DNA of 64,000 nucleotides, from NCBI RefSeq assembly GCF_900110215.1, contig NZ_FOCX01000010.1, forward strand, positions 1 through 64,000, given 5' to 3'. The position numbers were made by a program, and so were the translations under genes. This DNA is from Halorientalis persicus. Lineage in GTDB: Archaea; Halobacteriota; Halobacteria; Halobacteriales; Haloarculaceae. The notes under the pieces were generated by a model, which was not told the origin of the DNA, made no database searches, and saw only the letters and a list, made by a program, of their open reading frames with translations. This document shows, in pieces, positions 33,923 through 43,566 of the stretch; positions within the stretch are counted from its first letter, which is position 1; the number at the start of each line of letters is the position of its first letter.

Positions 33923-36781
33923 CTAGGTGGCGGCCGACGCGTTCCGCTCCTCGAACAGCGCCGTGAACAGTTTTCGCTGGACGGTCCGGACGTGCTGGTA
34001 GAACGCCGGGGGTGAGATATCGAGGGTCGCGGCGACGTCTTCGCCGGTGCTCTCCCGCGGAGACTCGAAGAAGCCGCTGTAGTAGGCCGTCTGGACGACT
34101 TCGAGTTGCCGGTCGGTGAGGGCGGAGAGAAACTCCGCGTAGATATCGTGTTCGGCGGCCTGATCGAGCGTCTGTTTGCTCCGCAGTTCGACCGTCTCGA
34201 ACGTGTCGCCGACCAGTTGCGTGATGGTGCGGACGTCGATACTCGTCGGCACGTCGATCGTGAGCCGGGTGGTCGTCGGCCCGGCGGTCGCCGAGCGGAA
34301 GACGGCCCCGTGATCGGCCAGTTCGAGCGCGAGAAACGGCTGTGTGAGCGCCAGCCGCAGGACGCCGCCGTCACCGTCGGCACTGATCCGGCTGACCCCG
34401 TCGACACCGACGAGATCCGCCGCGGCGTCTTCCACGGCCTCGACGGCCCCGTCTTCCACGGTGACGAACACGTAACTGCCGTCCGTGGTCTGCTGGACGC
34501 CACCCTGATAGGAGAGCGTACAGTCGGCGGTCCGGGCGAGTCGCGAGAGGACGAACGACGGGTCGTCGACCTCGAACTCGACGCGTGTCATCGAGGTCGT
34601 GAGCAGGGCGTTCTTCCGCTCGATGGCGCTGAGCGCGGCCGCAATCGTCTCCCCGAGTTCGGCCAGCACGGCCCGTGCCGTCTCGTCGAACGCGTCACGA
34701 GTGTCGGCATACACCGTCAAGACGCCGTGTGTCAGATCGCTGTACTCCAGCGGGATACTCAGCACGGACATGAAATCGCGAGTGAGTGCGGCCGCACGCC
34801 AGGAATCCTCCCGGAGGTCGGCCGCGACGCTCGGCACCATCGTCACGTCACCGGTCGCGGCGGTCTGGGCCGCCGGTTCCGTGCCCGACGGGCCGACGTC
34901 GAAGCGCTGGCTGTCCAGATATCCCTGTTCGTCGCCGGCCCACGCGCGCGGTTCCAGCGTGTCGGTCGTCGGATCGACGGCACCGATCCAGGCGAGGCTG
35001 AACCGGTCGTCGCCGGTCAGCAGTTCACAGACGGTGTGGTCGATCTCCTCGCGGGTCTGGGCCTGGACGACCGCCCGGTCGATCGCCCGGATCGTCTCGT
35101 TGATGCGGTTCAGCGAGGTGAGTTGCTCGTTTTGCTGCTGGAGTCGCCGTTCCTGGCTGCGGAGCTGTGACTCGCGGGACACCCGGTCGAGCGCCGCCTC
35201 GGCGGTCGCGGCGAGCAGATCGGCGAGTTCGCGGGTCACGTCGTCGAACGCATCCATCCGGTCGGACCCGGCGACGAAGACGCCGTGATCGCCCAGGGGA
35301 ATGTACCCCGCCGTTCTGAGGTCGGTTGCGCGATTGTCGAGGCGATCCGCCCGGTGAACGTCCTCGAAGAACCGTGCGCTTCCCGAGATGAACGCCTGGC
35401 CAGGGAGCGTCTCGTCGTCGGCGTGGACCCGTGGGAGCGGCCCGTGGTGGTCCCGCATCGCCTGTGAGTGAGCGGCGGGCCGGAGTTCGTTCGTGTCACC
35501 GTCGAACAGGTAGACGGCGCTGGCGTCCAGATCCAGGACGTTCGCCGCGTCGTCGACGATGTGGCGAGCAATCTCGTCGTGCGTGCCGGCGTAGAGGAAT
35601 TCCCGGGCGAGTTCCTGTAGCGTCGCCAGCGCCTCCTCGCGCTGTTTGCGTTTCGTGATGTCCCGACAGCTGTAGAGAAGCGTCCCTCCCTGAATGTCGA
35701 CCTCCCGGACGTTGACCAGCAGGGTGTGTTCGCGGCCGGCCTTGTCGGTCGCCGTACACTCGATGTTTTTCAGGATGCCGTTCGCGGCGAGGTCCTCGCG
35801 GTCGAACAGGTCGTCGCCGAGCAGTTCGTCGATGGTCCCCTGCTCGCGGATCTCGTCGGCGGTGTAGCCGAAGATGAAGTGGACGTTGGGACAGACGTAG
35901 GTGTACTCGCCGTCCTCGTCCGTGATGAGGACGGTATCGGTCATGTTGTTGAGCGTGACGCGGTGCAGGCGTTCGGACTGGCGCAGGTCACGTTCGAGGG
36001 TGACTCGGTCCGTGACGTCGACGCCCTCGACGACGATCGAGGAGCGGTCACCGTGTTCGGTCTCGACGGGGCGGACGGAGAGTTCGACCACCCGTTCGGG
36101 AGTGCCAGCCGAGGGATCGTAGACGGTGGCGTTGCCGAACGTTCCCGACAGTGCCCGCTGGACCAGTTGGCGAACGTCACTCCGTGTCGCCGCCGTCCGT
36201 GACCACCACGGGAGTTCCCAGAACGGGACACCCGTGGGTACGTCCTCGTCGACCAACTCGCCGGCCGCGCGGTTGGCGCGTTCGAGGTTACCCTCGTCGT
36301 CGAGCACCCACGTCGCCGTTTGTGTATCGTGAAACACCGCATCGAACTGGCGTGCGCGCTCGCGTCGGGTCGATTCCGCCCGTGCGGTCCGAACCGCGTC
36401 CTCGACGCTGGTCCGGACCCGCTCGATCGCCCGGTCGATCGGCTCGTCGATCACGACGTAGTCGGCAACACCGGCCGCGATGGCTTCGCTGGCGACGGTC
36501 TCGTCACCGTCGGCCGCACCGAGCACGACGGGCACGTCCGCCGTCTCCGTGCGGATCGAGCGCAGATACTCGACACCGGTCGTCGCCGGGAGGCCGTCCG
36601 GCGTGACCACGCAGTCGACGGCCCCGTTCCGAACGGCGTCGAGTCCCGCGGCAGCGGTCTCGACAGCGTGGACGGACGCCCCGGTCGTCGATTCGAGCGT
36701 CGCCCCGAGTTCGTCGAGCCACTCGGCCGCCCCGGTCACGAGGACACGTGCCCCGTCGAGCGAGGATGCAGGGCCAGTCAT
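33923..36781 (-). CDS. Bacterio-opsin-activator-like regulator: receiver-like, PAS, PAS, GAF, GAF, Bat, HTH_10
   Basis: 952 residues. In order: a receiver-like domain (~10-125), PAS (~145-260), PAS (~270-385, with ITDEDGEYTYVCPNVHFIFGY), two GAF domains (~395-545 and ~570-725, joined by a coiled coil SQERRLQQQNEQLTSLNRI), a Bat-associated domain (~735-890) and the HTH_10 helix-turn-helix (LTDRQLEVVQTAYYSGFFESPRE... QHVRTVQRKLF). Bat proteins respond to redox/light/oxygen in haloarchaea. The receiver's phospho-acceptor position reads VTPDGLP instead of VSDYDMP, so phosphorylation is doubtful. Signal and targets unknown; monocistronic. Confidence 0.85.
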   Translation of the reverse strand: MTGPASSLDGARVLVTGAAEWLDELGATLESTTGASVHAVETAAAGLDAVRNGAVDCVVTPDGLPATTGVEYLRSIRTETADVPVVLGAADGDETVASEAIAAGVADYVVIDEPIDRAIERVRTSVEDAVRTARAESTRRERARQFDAVFHDTQTATWVLDDEGNLERANRAAGELVDEDVPTGVPFWELPWWSRTAATRSDVRQLVQRALSGTFGNATVYDPSAGTPERVVELSVRPVETEHGDRSSIVVEGVDVTDRVTLERDLRQSERLHRVTLNNMTDTVLITDEDGEYTYVCPNVHFIFGYTADEIREQGTIDELLGDDLFDREDLAANGILKNIECTATDKAGREHTLLVNVREVDIQGGTLLYSCRDITKRKQREEALATLQELAREFLYAGTHDEIARHIVDDAANVLDLDASAVYLFDGDTNELRPAAHSQAMRDHHGPLPRVHADDETLPGQAFISGSARFFEDVHRADRLDNRATDLRTAGYIPLGDHGVFVAGSDRMDAFDDVTRELADLLAATAEAALDRVSRESQLRSQERRLQQQNEQLTSLNRINETIRAIDRAVVQAQTREEIDHTVCELLTGDDRFSLAWIGAVDPTTDTLEPRAWAGDEQGYLDSQRFDVGPSGTEPAAQTAATGDVTMVPSVAADLREDSWRAAALTRDFMSVLSIPLEYSDLTHGVLTVYADTRDAFDETARAVLAELGETIAAALSAIERKNALLTTSMTRVEFEVDDPSFVLSRLARTADCTLSYQGGVQQTTDGSYVFVTVEDGAVEAVEDAAADLVGVDGVSRISADGDGGVLRLALTQPFLALELADHGAVFRSATAGPTTTRLTIDVPTSIDVRTITQLVGDTFETVELRSKQTLDQAAEHDIYAEFLSALTDRQLEVVQTAYYSGFFESPRESTGEDVAATLDISPPAFYQHVRTVQRKLFTALFEERNASAAT

Positions 36782-36957
36782 CGGCGGTTTTCACCCCGCT
36801 CACCCGACAGCGACCGCGATCCGACGCCGGGTCGACACCGAAGCGACCGGACTGCCCTCGTGAGGGTCTCCGAACGCATAGTTGTTCAAGATAGAACCCC
36901 TCGCCGCTAAAGCAGTTCGGTAGTGAACCCCGAACGGCGTCGATCCGCCGACGCCGA

Positions 36958-37335
36958 TCACCCGATCAGCGACGCGAGTTCGTTCAGGTAGTCCTCGCGG
37001 GGCACCTGATAGTACTCGCGGGGGTCGAACTCGCCGTCGGCGAAGCGTGCGGCGAGGTCGCGAACGCCCGCGAGTGCGGACTCGCGGTGGTCGTACCGCG
37101 CCGAAACGACCTCGATCTCCGGCTCCAGATACAGCGTCACGTGCCAGGGATCGTCGGGGACGGGCTGGTGTCGACCGGGACGGCGGCCACGTTGCCCCTT
37201 GGTGAGGTAGATCGTCGGCAGACAGGGCGCGGGATACTCACGACTGTCGAAGATATCAGGGCGGTAGGCCAGCACGGAGCGTGTCTCGCCGGACGACCAG
37301 ACCTCCCATCCGGCCGGCGGATCCGCGAAGTCCAT
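36958..37335 (-). CDS. Haloarchaeal conserved protein (DUF5820-like)
   Basis: 125 residues from ATG 37335. Conserved-looking core GWEVWSSGETRSVLAYRPDIFD, APCLPTIYLTKG and WHVTLYLEPEIEV; no membrane segment or Cys pair. I associate it with DUF5820, function unknown. The TATATAG box (37408-37416 region, read on this strand) suggests a ~50-nt leader. The bat-like gene follows 176 bp downstream on the same strand. Confidence 0.65.
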   Translation of the reverse strand: MDFADPPAGWEVWSSGETRSVLAYRPDIFDSREYPAPCLPTIYLTKGQRGRRPGRHQPVPDDPWHVTLYLEPEIEVVSARYDHRESALAGVRDLAARFADGEFDPREYYQVPREDYLNELASLIG

Positions 37336-37901
37336 ACGGCCCGTTCCACCCGACCGGCCTTCAGTGACGCGGTCTCGGTGGCCGTGGTCGTGCCCATCTG
37401 TCCACCCCCTATATAAACGGCTCTTTGCACCTGTGGTGAACTGAGCAACCACCCCGGGTCCCGTATCCGAGTTTCGGCCGCTGACGCGGCCGGAACAAAC
37501 GGGCCAGAAAACCGCCGTCGGGAGAACGCTTATAACCGTGGGATCCTCATTAAATAAATAGTATCGGTGGTAAGCCCACCCATACACGACCCCCACCACC
37601 GCCCCCGCTCTCGCCGCTCAGGCACCCCGGTATTTTTTCGGGTATCACCGACTTCGGGCGTTCTGGGCTGTGGGAGTGGTATGGATACACATGGCACGCA
37701 AACGGATCGAGCCCGCCGCCGGGCGGGCGCGCGGTTGCTCGCGTCGCTCGAGCGCGCGCTGTCGCCCGGATGGGCCGATCAGTCGGCGGCGGAGTGTGGG
37801 CTGGTGTGGTGGACGCCATCGAGACCTGCGGGCTCGCGCCCGTGACAGCAAGGCCGCCGCTTCCGTCGCGGCGGCCCCGCGTACAACCTGTCCGTGATAG
37901 C
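37336..37901 (+). promoter_or_regulatory. 566-bp intergenic region: promoters and long structured leader of the prkA operon
   Basis: No convincing gene is found here. On the + strand, CTTATAAC (37529-37536) and TTAAATAAAT (37550-37559) are the likely promoter for the prkA operon, giving a leader of ~320-345 nt. The leader has GC-rich stems: CCCGCC-GCCG-GGCGGG near 37709-37724, and a perfect 9-bp hairpin GGCCGCCGC (37852-37860)/GCGGCGGCC (37868-37876) 25 nt before the ATG. The TATATA at ~37410 serves the divergent DUF5820-like gene. Confidence 0.6.
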
Positions 37902-39974
37902 ATGACCGATACAACGGAAACCCTCGCAGAGCTGAGTCGGGAGTACCAGGATTCGATTCCAGCGGACCTCAGAGAGACTCGAACGTTCGACTGGTATCTG
38001 GACCAGCTGTACGACGACCCGCGGATCGCCCGCAACGCCCACCAGCGCGTTGCCGATATGTTCGACTACTACGGGACCGACTACGACGAAGACGCCGGCG
38101 TCGTCGAGTACGCCCTCGCGGCCGAGGACCCCATGAACGACGGCGAGAATACGTTCTACGGGCGGGTCATCCACGAGGCCATCCACGAGTTCGTCAACAA
38201 GGTCAAGTCCGGCGCTCGCGGCCTCGGCCCGGAAAAGCGGATCAAACTCCTGCTGGGCCCGGTCGGCTCCGGGAAGTCCGACTTCGACCGGCAGATCCGC
38301 CGCTACTACGAACACTACACCCGCACCGACGAGGGGCGGATGTACACGTTCCGGTGGAGTAACCTCTGTGACATCATCAACGATCAGGACCCCGCCGACG
38401 ACACCGTGCGGTCCCCGATGAATCAGGACCCCATCGTCTTGCTCCCACAGGAACAGCGCGAGCAGGTGATCGACGACCTCAACGAAGAGTTCGACGCCCC
38501 CTACACCATCCGCAACGAGCAGGCGCTGGACCCGGCCAGCGAGTTCTACATGGATCGCCTGCTGGCCTACTACGACGACGACCTCGAGGCGGTGCTGGAC
38601 AACCACGTCGAGATCGTCCGGATCGTCGCCGACGAGAACCAGCGCCGCGCCATCGAGACCTTCGAGCCCAAAGACAAGAAAAATCAGGACGAGACAGAAC
38701 TCACGGGCGACGTCAACTACTCGAAGATCGCCGTCTACGGGGAGTCAGACCCCCGCGCGTTCGACTACTCCGGCGCGTTCTGTAACGCCAACCGGGGTAT
38801 CTTCTCGGGCGAAGAACTGCTGAAACTCCAGCGTGAGTTCCTCTATGACTTCCTGCACGCCACGCAGGAACAGACGATCAAGCCCAAGAACAATCCGCGG
38901 ATCGACATCGACCAGGTGATCGTCGGGCGGACGAACATGCCCGAGTACAAGGACAAGAAAGGCGACGAGAAGATGGAGGCGTTCAACGACCGGACCAAAC
39001 GGATCGACTTCCCGTACGTCCTCCAGTACGAGGAGGAGGCACGCATCTACGAGAAGATGCTCCGCAACGCCGACCTCCCGGACATCCAGGTCGAGCCACA
39101 CACCTTAGAGATGGCGGGCCTGTTCGGCGTGCTCACCCGGATCGAGGAACCCGACTCCGGCACCGTGGACATCGTCCAGAAGGCCAAAGCCTACAACGGC
39201 GAGGTCGACGAAGCCGAGGACGTCGACGTGAAGAAGCTCCGCGAGGAGGCCGCCGAGATGGCCGAGATCGGCGAGGGCATGGAGGGCGTCTCGCCCCGGT
39301 TCATCGGCGACGAGATCGCCGAGGCCATCATGGACTCGATGCACCGGAGCCGTGACTTCCTCTCGCCGCTGACGACGTTCAACCACTTCGAGGAGAACCT
39401 CGAAAACCACGGCTCGATCCCGGAAGACCGATTCGACACCTACTACCGCTACCTCGAACTCGTCCGCGAGGAGTACAAGGACCGGGCCATCGAGGACGTG
39501 CGTCACGCGCTGGCCTACGACATCGACGAGATCCAGCGCCAGGGCGAGAAGTACATGGACCACGTCATGGCCTACATCGACGACGACACCGTCGAAGACG
39601 AGATTACGGGTCGCGAGCAGGAACCCGACGAGACGTTCCTCAGGTCCGTCGAGGAGAAACTCAACGTCCCCGAGGACCGCAAGGACGACTTCCGCCAGGA
39701 AGTGTCGAACTGGGTCTCCCGGCGCGCCCGCGAGGGTGACACGTTCAACCCACAGGACAACGACCGCCTGCGTCGGGCGCTGGAACGCAAGCTCTGGGAG
39801 GACAAGAAACACAACATCAACTTCTCGGCGCTGGTCTCCAGCAACGAGATGGACGACGACGAACGCAACGCCTGGGTCGACGCGCTGATCGAACAGGGCT
39901 ACACCCGGGAAGGGGCCAAGGAGGTGCTGGAGTTCGCCGGCGCCGAGGTCGCCAAAGCAGAGATGGAAGAGTAA
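37902..39974 (+). CDS. prkA1: PrkA-family serine protein kinase 1
   Basis: 690 residues from ATG 37902; upstream in-frame codons encode Pro/Arg-rich sequence and were rejected. PrkA layout: an AAA-type ATPase domain with Walker A LLGPVGSGKSDFDR (~116-129), FCNANRGIFSGEELLKL, VIVGRTNMPEYKDKK and an arginine-finger region, then a C-terminal kinase-like domain (~420-690). PrkA phosphorylates proteins under nutrient stress and sporulation in bacteria and acts with YeaH and SpoVR. Here it opens a four-gene operon with overlaps, so all are coexpressed. Confidence 0.95.
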   Translation: MTDTTETLAELSREYQDSIPADLRETRTFDWYLDQLYDDPRIARNAHQRVADMFDYYGTDYDEDAGVVEYALAAEDPMNDGENTFYGRVIHEAIHEFVNKVKSGARGLGPEKRIKLLLGPVGSGKSDFDRQIRRYYEHYTRTDEGRMYTFRWSNLCDIINDQDPADDTVRSPMNQDPIVLLPQEQREQVIDDLNEEFDAPYTIRNEQALDPASEFYMDRLLAYYDDDLEAVLDNHVEIVRIVADENQRRAIETFEPKDKKNQDETELTGDVNYSKIAVYGESDPRAFDYSGAFCNANRGIFSGEELLKLQREFLYDFLHATQEQTIKPKNNPRIDIDQVIVGRTNMPEYKDKKGDEKMEAFNDRTKRIDFPYVLQYEEEARIYEKMLRNADLPDIQVEPHTLEMAGLFGVLTRIEEPDSGTVDIVQKAKAYNGEVDEAEDVDVKKLREEAAEMAEIGEGMEGVSPRFIGDEIAEAIMDSMHRSRDFLSPLTTFNHFEENLENHGSIPEDRFDTYYRYLELVREEYKDRAIEDVRHALAYDIDEIQRQGEKYMDHVMAYIDDDTVEDEITGREQEPDETFLRSVEEKLNVPEDRKDDFRQEVSNWVSRRAREGDTFNPQDNDRLRRALERKLWEDKKHNINFSALVSSNEMDDDERNAWVDALIEQGYTREGAKEVLEFAGAEVAKAEMEE

Positions 39975-42259
39975 TGGCCGGACACGACTACATCGACGCC
40001 GCGGACACCGCCCTCGAGGAGACCTACCAGGAGCCGATGAGCCTCTCCGAGTACGTCGACCTCGTGCTAGAGAACCCCCAGGTGGCCTCCCACGCCTCGA
40101 AGTACCTGCTGTCGGCCATCGAGGCCGCCGGCACCCGCACCGTCATCGAGGAGGGCGAGGAGAAAGAGCGCTATCGGTTCTTCGACGACCCGCACAACGA
40201 CGGCGAACACGCCATCCTGGGCAACACGGATACGCTCAACTCCTTCGTCGACGACCTGCGCTCCATCGCGGCGTCGCGTGGCAAAGACGAGAAGATCATC
40301 TGGCTCGACGGCCCCACGGCCACCGGCAAGTCCGAGCTCAAGCGGTGTCTCATCAACGGGCTCCGCGAGTTCTCCAAGACCGACGACGGCCGGCGCTACA
40401 CCGTCGAGTGGAACGTGGCCGGCGCCGGCGAGGGGGCCTCGGGCATGACCTACGGCGACCAGCCCGTCAGTGACGAGGACGACTGGTACGAGAGCCCCGT
40501 CCAGTCTCACCCGCTGACTGTGTTCCCGCAGGAGGTCCGGGCCGACCTGATCGCCGAGATCAACGACCGTCTCGACGACCACGTCCAGATCCGGGTCGAG
40601 GGCGACCTCGACCCGTTCTGCCGGGAGGCCTACGAGTTCCTCGAGGAGCAGTACCGCCGGCAGGACACCGAGGACCTGTTCTCGGCGGTCACAGACCCCA
40701 CACACCTGCGGATCAAGAACTTCGTCGTCGACGTGGGCCGGGGTATCGGCGTCCTCCACAGCGAGGACGACGGCAGTCCGAAGGAACGCCTCGTCGGCTC
40801 CTGGATGGCCGGGATGCTCCGGGAACTCGACTCGCGGGGCCGGAAGAACCCCCAGGCGTTCTCCTACGACGGCGTCCTTTCGCAGGGCAATGGGCTCCTG
40901 ACCATCGTCGAGGACGCCGCTCAGCACGCCGATCTGCTCCAGAAGCTCCTGAACGTCCCGGACGAGGGGAAGGTGAAACTGGACAAGGGCATCGGGATGG
41001 ACATCGACACTCAGATGATCATCATCTCGAACCCGGACCTCGAAGCCAGGCTCAACCAGCACGCCGACCGCGAGGGGCAGGACCCGCTGAAGGCGCTGAA
41101 GCGCCGCCTCGACAAACACGAGTTTACCTACCTGACCAACCTCTCGCTGGAGGCCCAGCTCCTGCGGCGGGAGCTGACCAACGAGACGGCGGTCTGGACC
41201 GCCCAGTCCTGGGACGAACTCGAATCCTGGATCCGGGAACCCCTGTCGATCCACGTTCGGGACTCGGACGCCGAAGTCAACGAGAAGGAACTGGCACCCC
41301 ACGCTATCGAGGCCGCCGGGCTGTACGCCGTCGTCACCCGACTCGACGACGAGGACGTGCCCAGCGGGCTCGACCTCGTGGACAAGGCGTTGCTCTTCGA
41401 CCGTGGCTACCTGCAGGAGGGCGACGAGCGCATCGAGATGGACGACTTCGAGTGGGACGGCAGCGCCAGGGACGGGGAGGGCGGCATCCCCGTCACCTAC
41501 ACGCGGGACGTGATCGCGGACCTGCTCCACGAGGAACAGGACCGCTACCACGCCGACCTGCCCGTCGAACACGTCGTCATGCCCCGTGACGTCCTCAACG
41601 CGATGGCAGAGAACCTGATCGACGCGCCCGTCTTCTCGGGAAGCGAACGCGTCGAGTTCGAGAACCAGGTGGTCGCGGTGAAAAATCACGTGTTCAGCCA
41701 GCAGGAAGACGACGTACTCCGGGCGATCATGCGGGACAAGCGGGTCGACGAGGAGACCGTCGAGGAGTACATCGAGCACGTCTACGCCTGGGAGGCCGAC
41801 GAACAGATCGAGAACGACCGCGGCGAGCTCGAAGACCCCGATCCGCTGAAGATGAAGGTCTTCGAGATCGAACACCTGGGGCGGTTCTCCGAGGACAACT
41901 ACGACGGCGGCGACGACCCCGACGACGCCGTCGAGGAGTTCCGGACGAACAAAATCATCACCGCCCTCAACCGCCACGCCTGGCACAACCGTGACGAGGC
42001 GTTCCAGATCTCCGACGTGAATCCCAAGGAGATCCCCGTCATCAAGTCCGTGTTAGGCACCCACGACTGGGAGGACGTGCGGCGGACCTACGAGGACTTC
42101 GACCCCCGGCAGTGGGACAATCCGCCCAGCGGCACCGAGACGGCGACCGTCAAGGCGGCCACGCTGGAGAACATGACCGAGATGTTCGACTACACCGAGG
42201 CCTCCGCCGAGCTGACCAGCCGCCACGTCATGAGCCAGGTGAGTTACAAATGGGACTGA
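39974..42259 (+). CDS. prkA2: PrkA-family serine protein kinase 2
   Basis: 761 residues; ATG overlaps the prkA1 stop by one base (TAATG). Walker A is [15 protein letters not shown] (~111-125), Walker B/sensor region [19 protein letters not shown] and the fold [13 protein letters not shown]. It is a divergent paralogue: the loop after Walker A is longer and the C-terminal domain (~430-761) has lower identity. Paired PrkA paralogues are typical of haloarchaeal operons. The stop lies 10 bp inside the next gene. Confidence 0.95.
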   Translation: MAGHDYIDAADTALEETYQEPMSLSEYVDLVLENPQVASHASKYLLSAIEAAGTRTVIEEGEEKERYRFFDDPHNDGEHAILGNTDTLNSFVDDLRSIAASRGKDEKIIWLDGPTATGKSELKRCLINGLREFSKTDDGRRYTVEWNVAGAGEGASGMTYGDQPVSDEDDWYESPVQSHPLTVFPQEVRADLIAEINDRLDDHVQIRVEGDLDPFCREAYEFLEEQYRRQDTEDLFSAVTDPTHLRIKNFVVDVGRGIGVLHSEDDGSPKERLVGSWMAGMLRELDSRGRKNPQAFSYDGVLSQGNGLLTIVEDAAQHADLLQKLLNVPDEGKVKLDKGIGMDIDTQMIIISNPDLEARLNQHADREGQDPLKALKRRLDKHEFTYLTNLSLEAQLLRRELTNETAVWTAQSWDELESWIREPLSIHVRDSDAEVNEKELAPHAIEAAGLYAVVTRLDDEDVPSGLDLVDKALLFDRGYLQEGDERIEMDDFEWDGSARDGEGGIPVTYTRDVIADLLHEEQDRYHADLPVEHVVMPRDVLNAMAENLIDAPVFSGSERVEFENQVVAVKNHVFSQQEDDVLRAIMRDKRVDEETVEEYIEHVYAWEADEQIENDRGELEDPDPLKMKVFEIEHLGRFSEDNYDGGDDPDDAVEEFRTNKIITALNRHAWHNRDEAFQISDVNPKEIPVIKSVLGTHDWEDVRRTYEDFDPRQWDNPPSGTETATVKAATLENMTEMFDYTEASAELTSRHVMSQVSYKWD

Positions 42260-43566
42260 AAGACGACCTCGACCGGTACCGTGAAGTCGGCGAACAGCGC
42301 CGACAGGACCTCGCGGAGTTCATCCAGTACGGTGATCTGGGCCAGTCCAGACCCGACGAAGTGAAGATCCCGATCAAGATCGTCGACCTCCCCGAGTTCG
42401 CCTACGACCAGCGCGACATGGGCGGGGTCGGCCAGGGCGAGGACGCCGAGGAAGGCCAGCCCGTCGGCCAGCCCGAGCCCCAGCCCGGCGACGGCGACGA
42501 GGACGGCGAACCCGGCGAGGAGGGCGGCGACCACGAGTACTACGAGATGGACCCCGAGGAGTTCGCCCAGGAACTCGACGAGGAACTCGGCCTGGACCTC
42601 GAACCCAAAGGCAAGCAGGTGATCGAGGAGAAGGAGGGCGACTTCACGGACATCACCCGGACCGGGCCCACCTCGACGCTTGACTTCGAGTCGCTGTTCA
42701 AGAAGGGGCTCAAGCGCAAGCTGGCGATGGACTTCGACCGGGACTACCTGCGGGAGGTGCTCAAGGTCGACGGCATGGGTCCGGCGTCGGTCTTCGAGTG
42801 GGCCCGCGGGGAGAACATCCCCGTCTCGAAGGCCTGGCTGGAAGACGAGTACGCCGAGTTGACGAACGAGGAGAAGACCGAGTGGGCGTCGATGGACGAG
42901 ATGGACGAGAACGTCGACCGGCAGTCCACCGCCGAGCGCATCCGTCGGGAAGGGGTCGACCAGATCCCCTACCGCCGGGAGGACGAGCGCTACCGCTACC
43001 CCGAGATCATCGAGGAGAAAGAGAAGAACGTCGTCGTGGTCAACATCCGTGACGTGTCCGGGTCGATGCGGGAGAAAAAACGAGAACTGGTCGAGCGGAC
43101 GTTCACGCCGCTGGACTGGTATCTCACGGGCAAGTACGACAACGCGGAGTTCGTCTACATCGCCCACGACGCCGAGGCCTGGGAGGTCGACCGCGACGAG
43201 TTCTTCGGCATCCGGAGCGGCGGCGGGACACGCATCTCCAGCGCCTACGAACTGGCCGCCGCAGTTCTCGAAGAGGAGTACCCCTGGCACGAGTGGAACC
43301 GCTACGTGTTCGCGGCCGGCGACTCCGAGAACTCCAGCAACGACACCGAGGAGCGCGTGATCCCGCAGATGGAAGAGATTCCGGCGAATCTCCACGCCTA
43401 CGTGGAGACCCAGCCCTCGGGCAACGCCATCAATGCGACCCACGCCGAGGAAGTGGAGCGCCACTTCGAGGGCAGCGACAACGTCGCCGTAGCCTACGTC
43501 TCCAGCCCGGAGGACGTGGTCGACGCCATCTACGAGATCCTGAGCACCGAGGAGGTGAAAGCATGA
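42250..43566 (+). CDS. yeaH: YeaH/YhbH (DUF444) von Willebrand-A protein
   Basis: 438 residues from ATG 42250, 10 bp before the prkA2 stop. A long acidic/Pro/Gly linker (~55-105) precedes the conserved [20 protein letters not shown] (MIDAS DxSxS at ~268), followed by a vWA-type fold with [18 protein letters not shown]. In bacteria YeaH works with YeaG(PrkA) in stress and stationary survival. Its stop overlaps the spoVR start (ATGA). Confidence 0.95.
   Translation: MGLKDDLDRYREVGEQRRQDLAEFIQYGDLGQSRPDEVKIPIKIVDLPEFAYDQRDMGGVGQGEDAEEGQPVGQPEPQPGDGDEDGEPGEEGGDHEYYEMDPEEFAQELDEELGLDLEPKGKQVIEEKEGDFTDITRTGPTSTLDFESLFKKGLKRKLAMDFDRDYLREVLKVDGMGPASVFEWARGENIPVSKAWLEDEYAELTNEEKTEWASMDEMDENVDRQSTAERIRREGVDQIPYRREDERYRYPEIIEEKEKNVVVVNIRDVSGSMREKKRELVERTFTPLDWYLTGKYDNAEFVYIAHDAEAWEVDRDEFFGIRSGGGTRISSAYELAAAVLEEEYPWHEWNRYVFAAGDSENSSNDTEERVIPQMEEIPANLHAYVETQPSGNAINATHAEEVERHFEGSDNVAVAYVSSPEDVVDAIYEILSTEEVKA

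Noticed and set aside
37770..37901. N-terminal extension of prkA1 by 44 codons
   Set aside because: The extension is Pro/Arg/Gly-rich, overlaps a strong hairpin and lacks acidic bias; ATG 37902 fits the family start.
40067..41986. A 639-codon frame antisense to prkA2
   Set aside because: Shadow ORF with no domain; the sense strand encodes PrkA.
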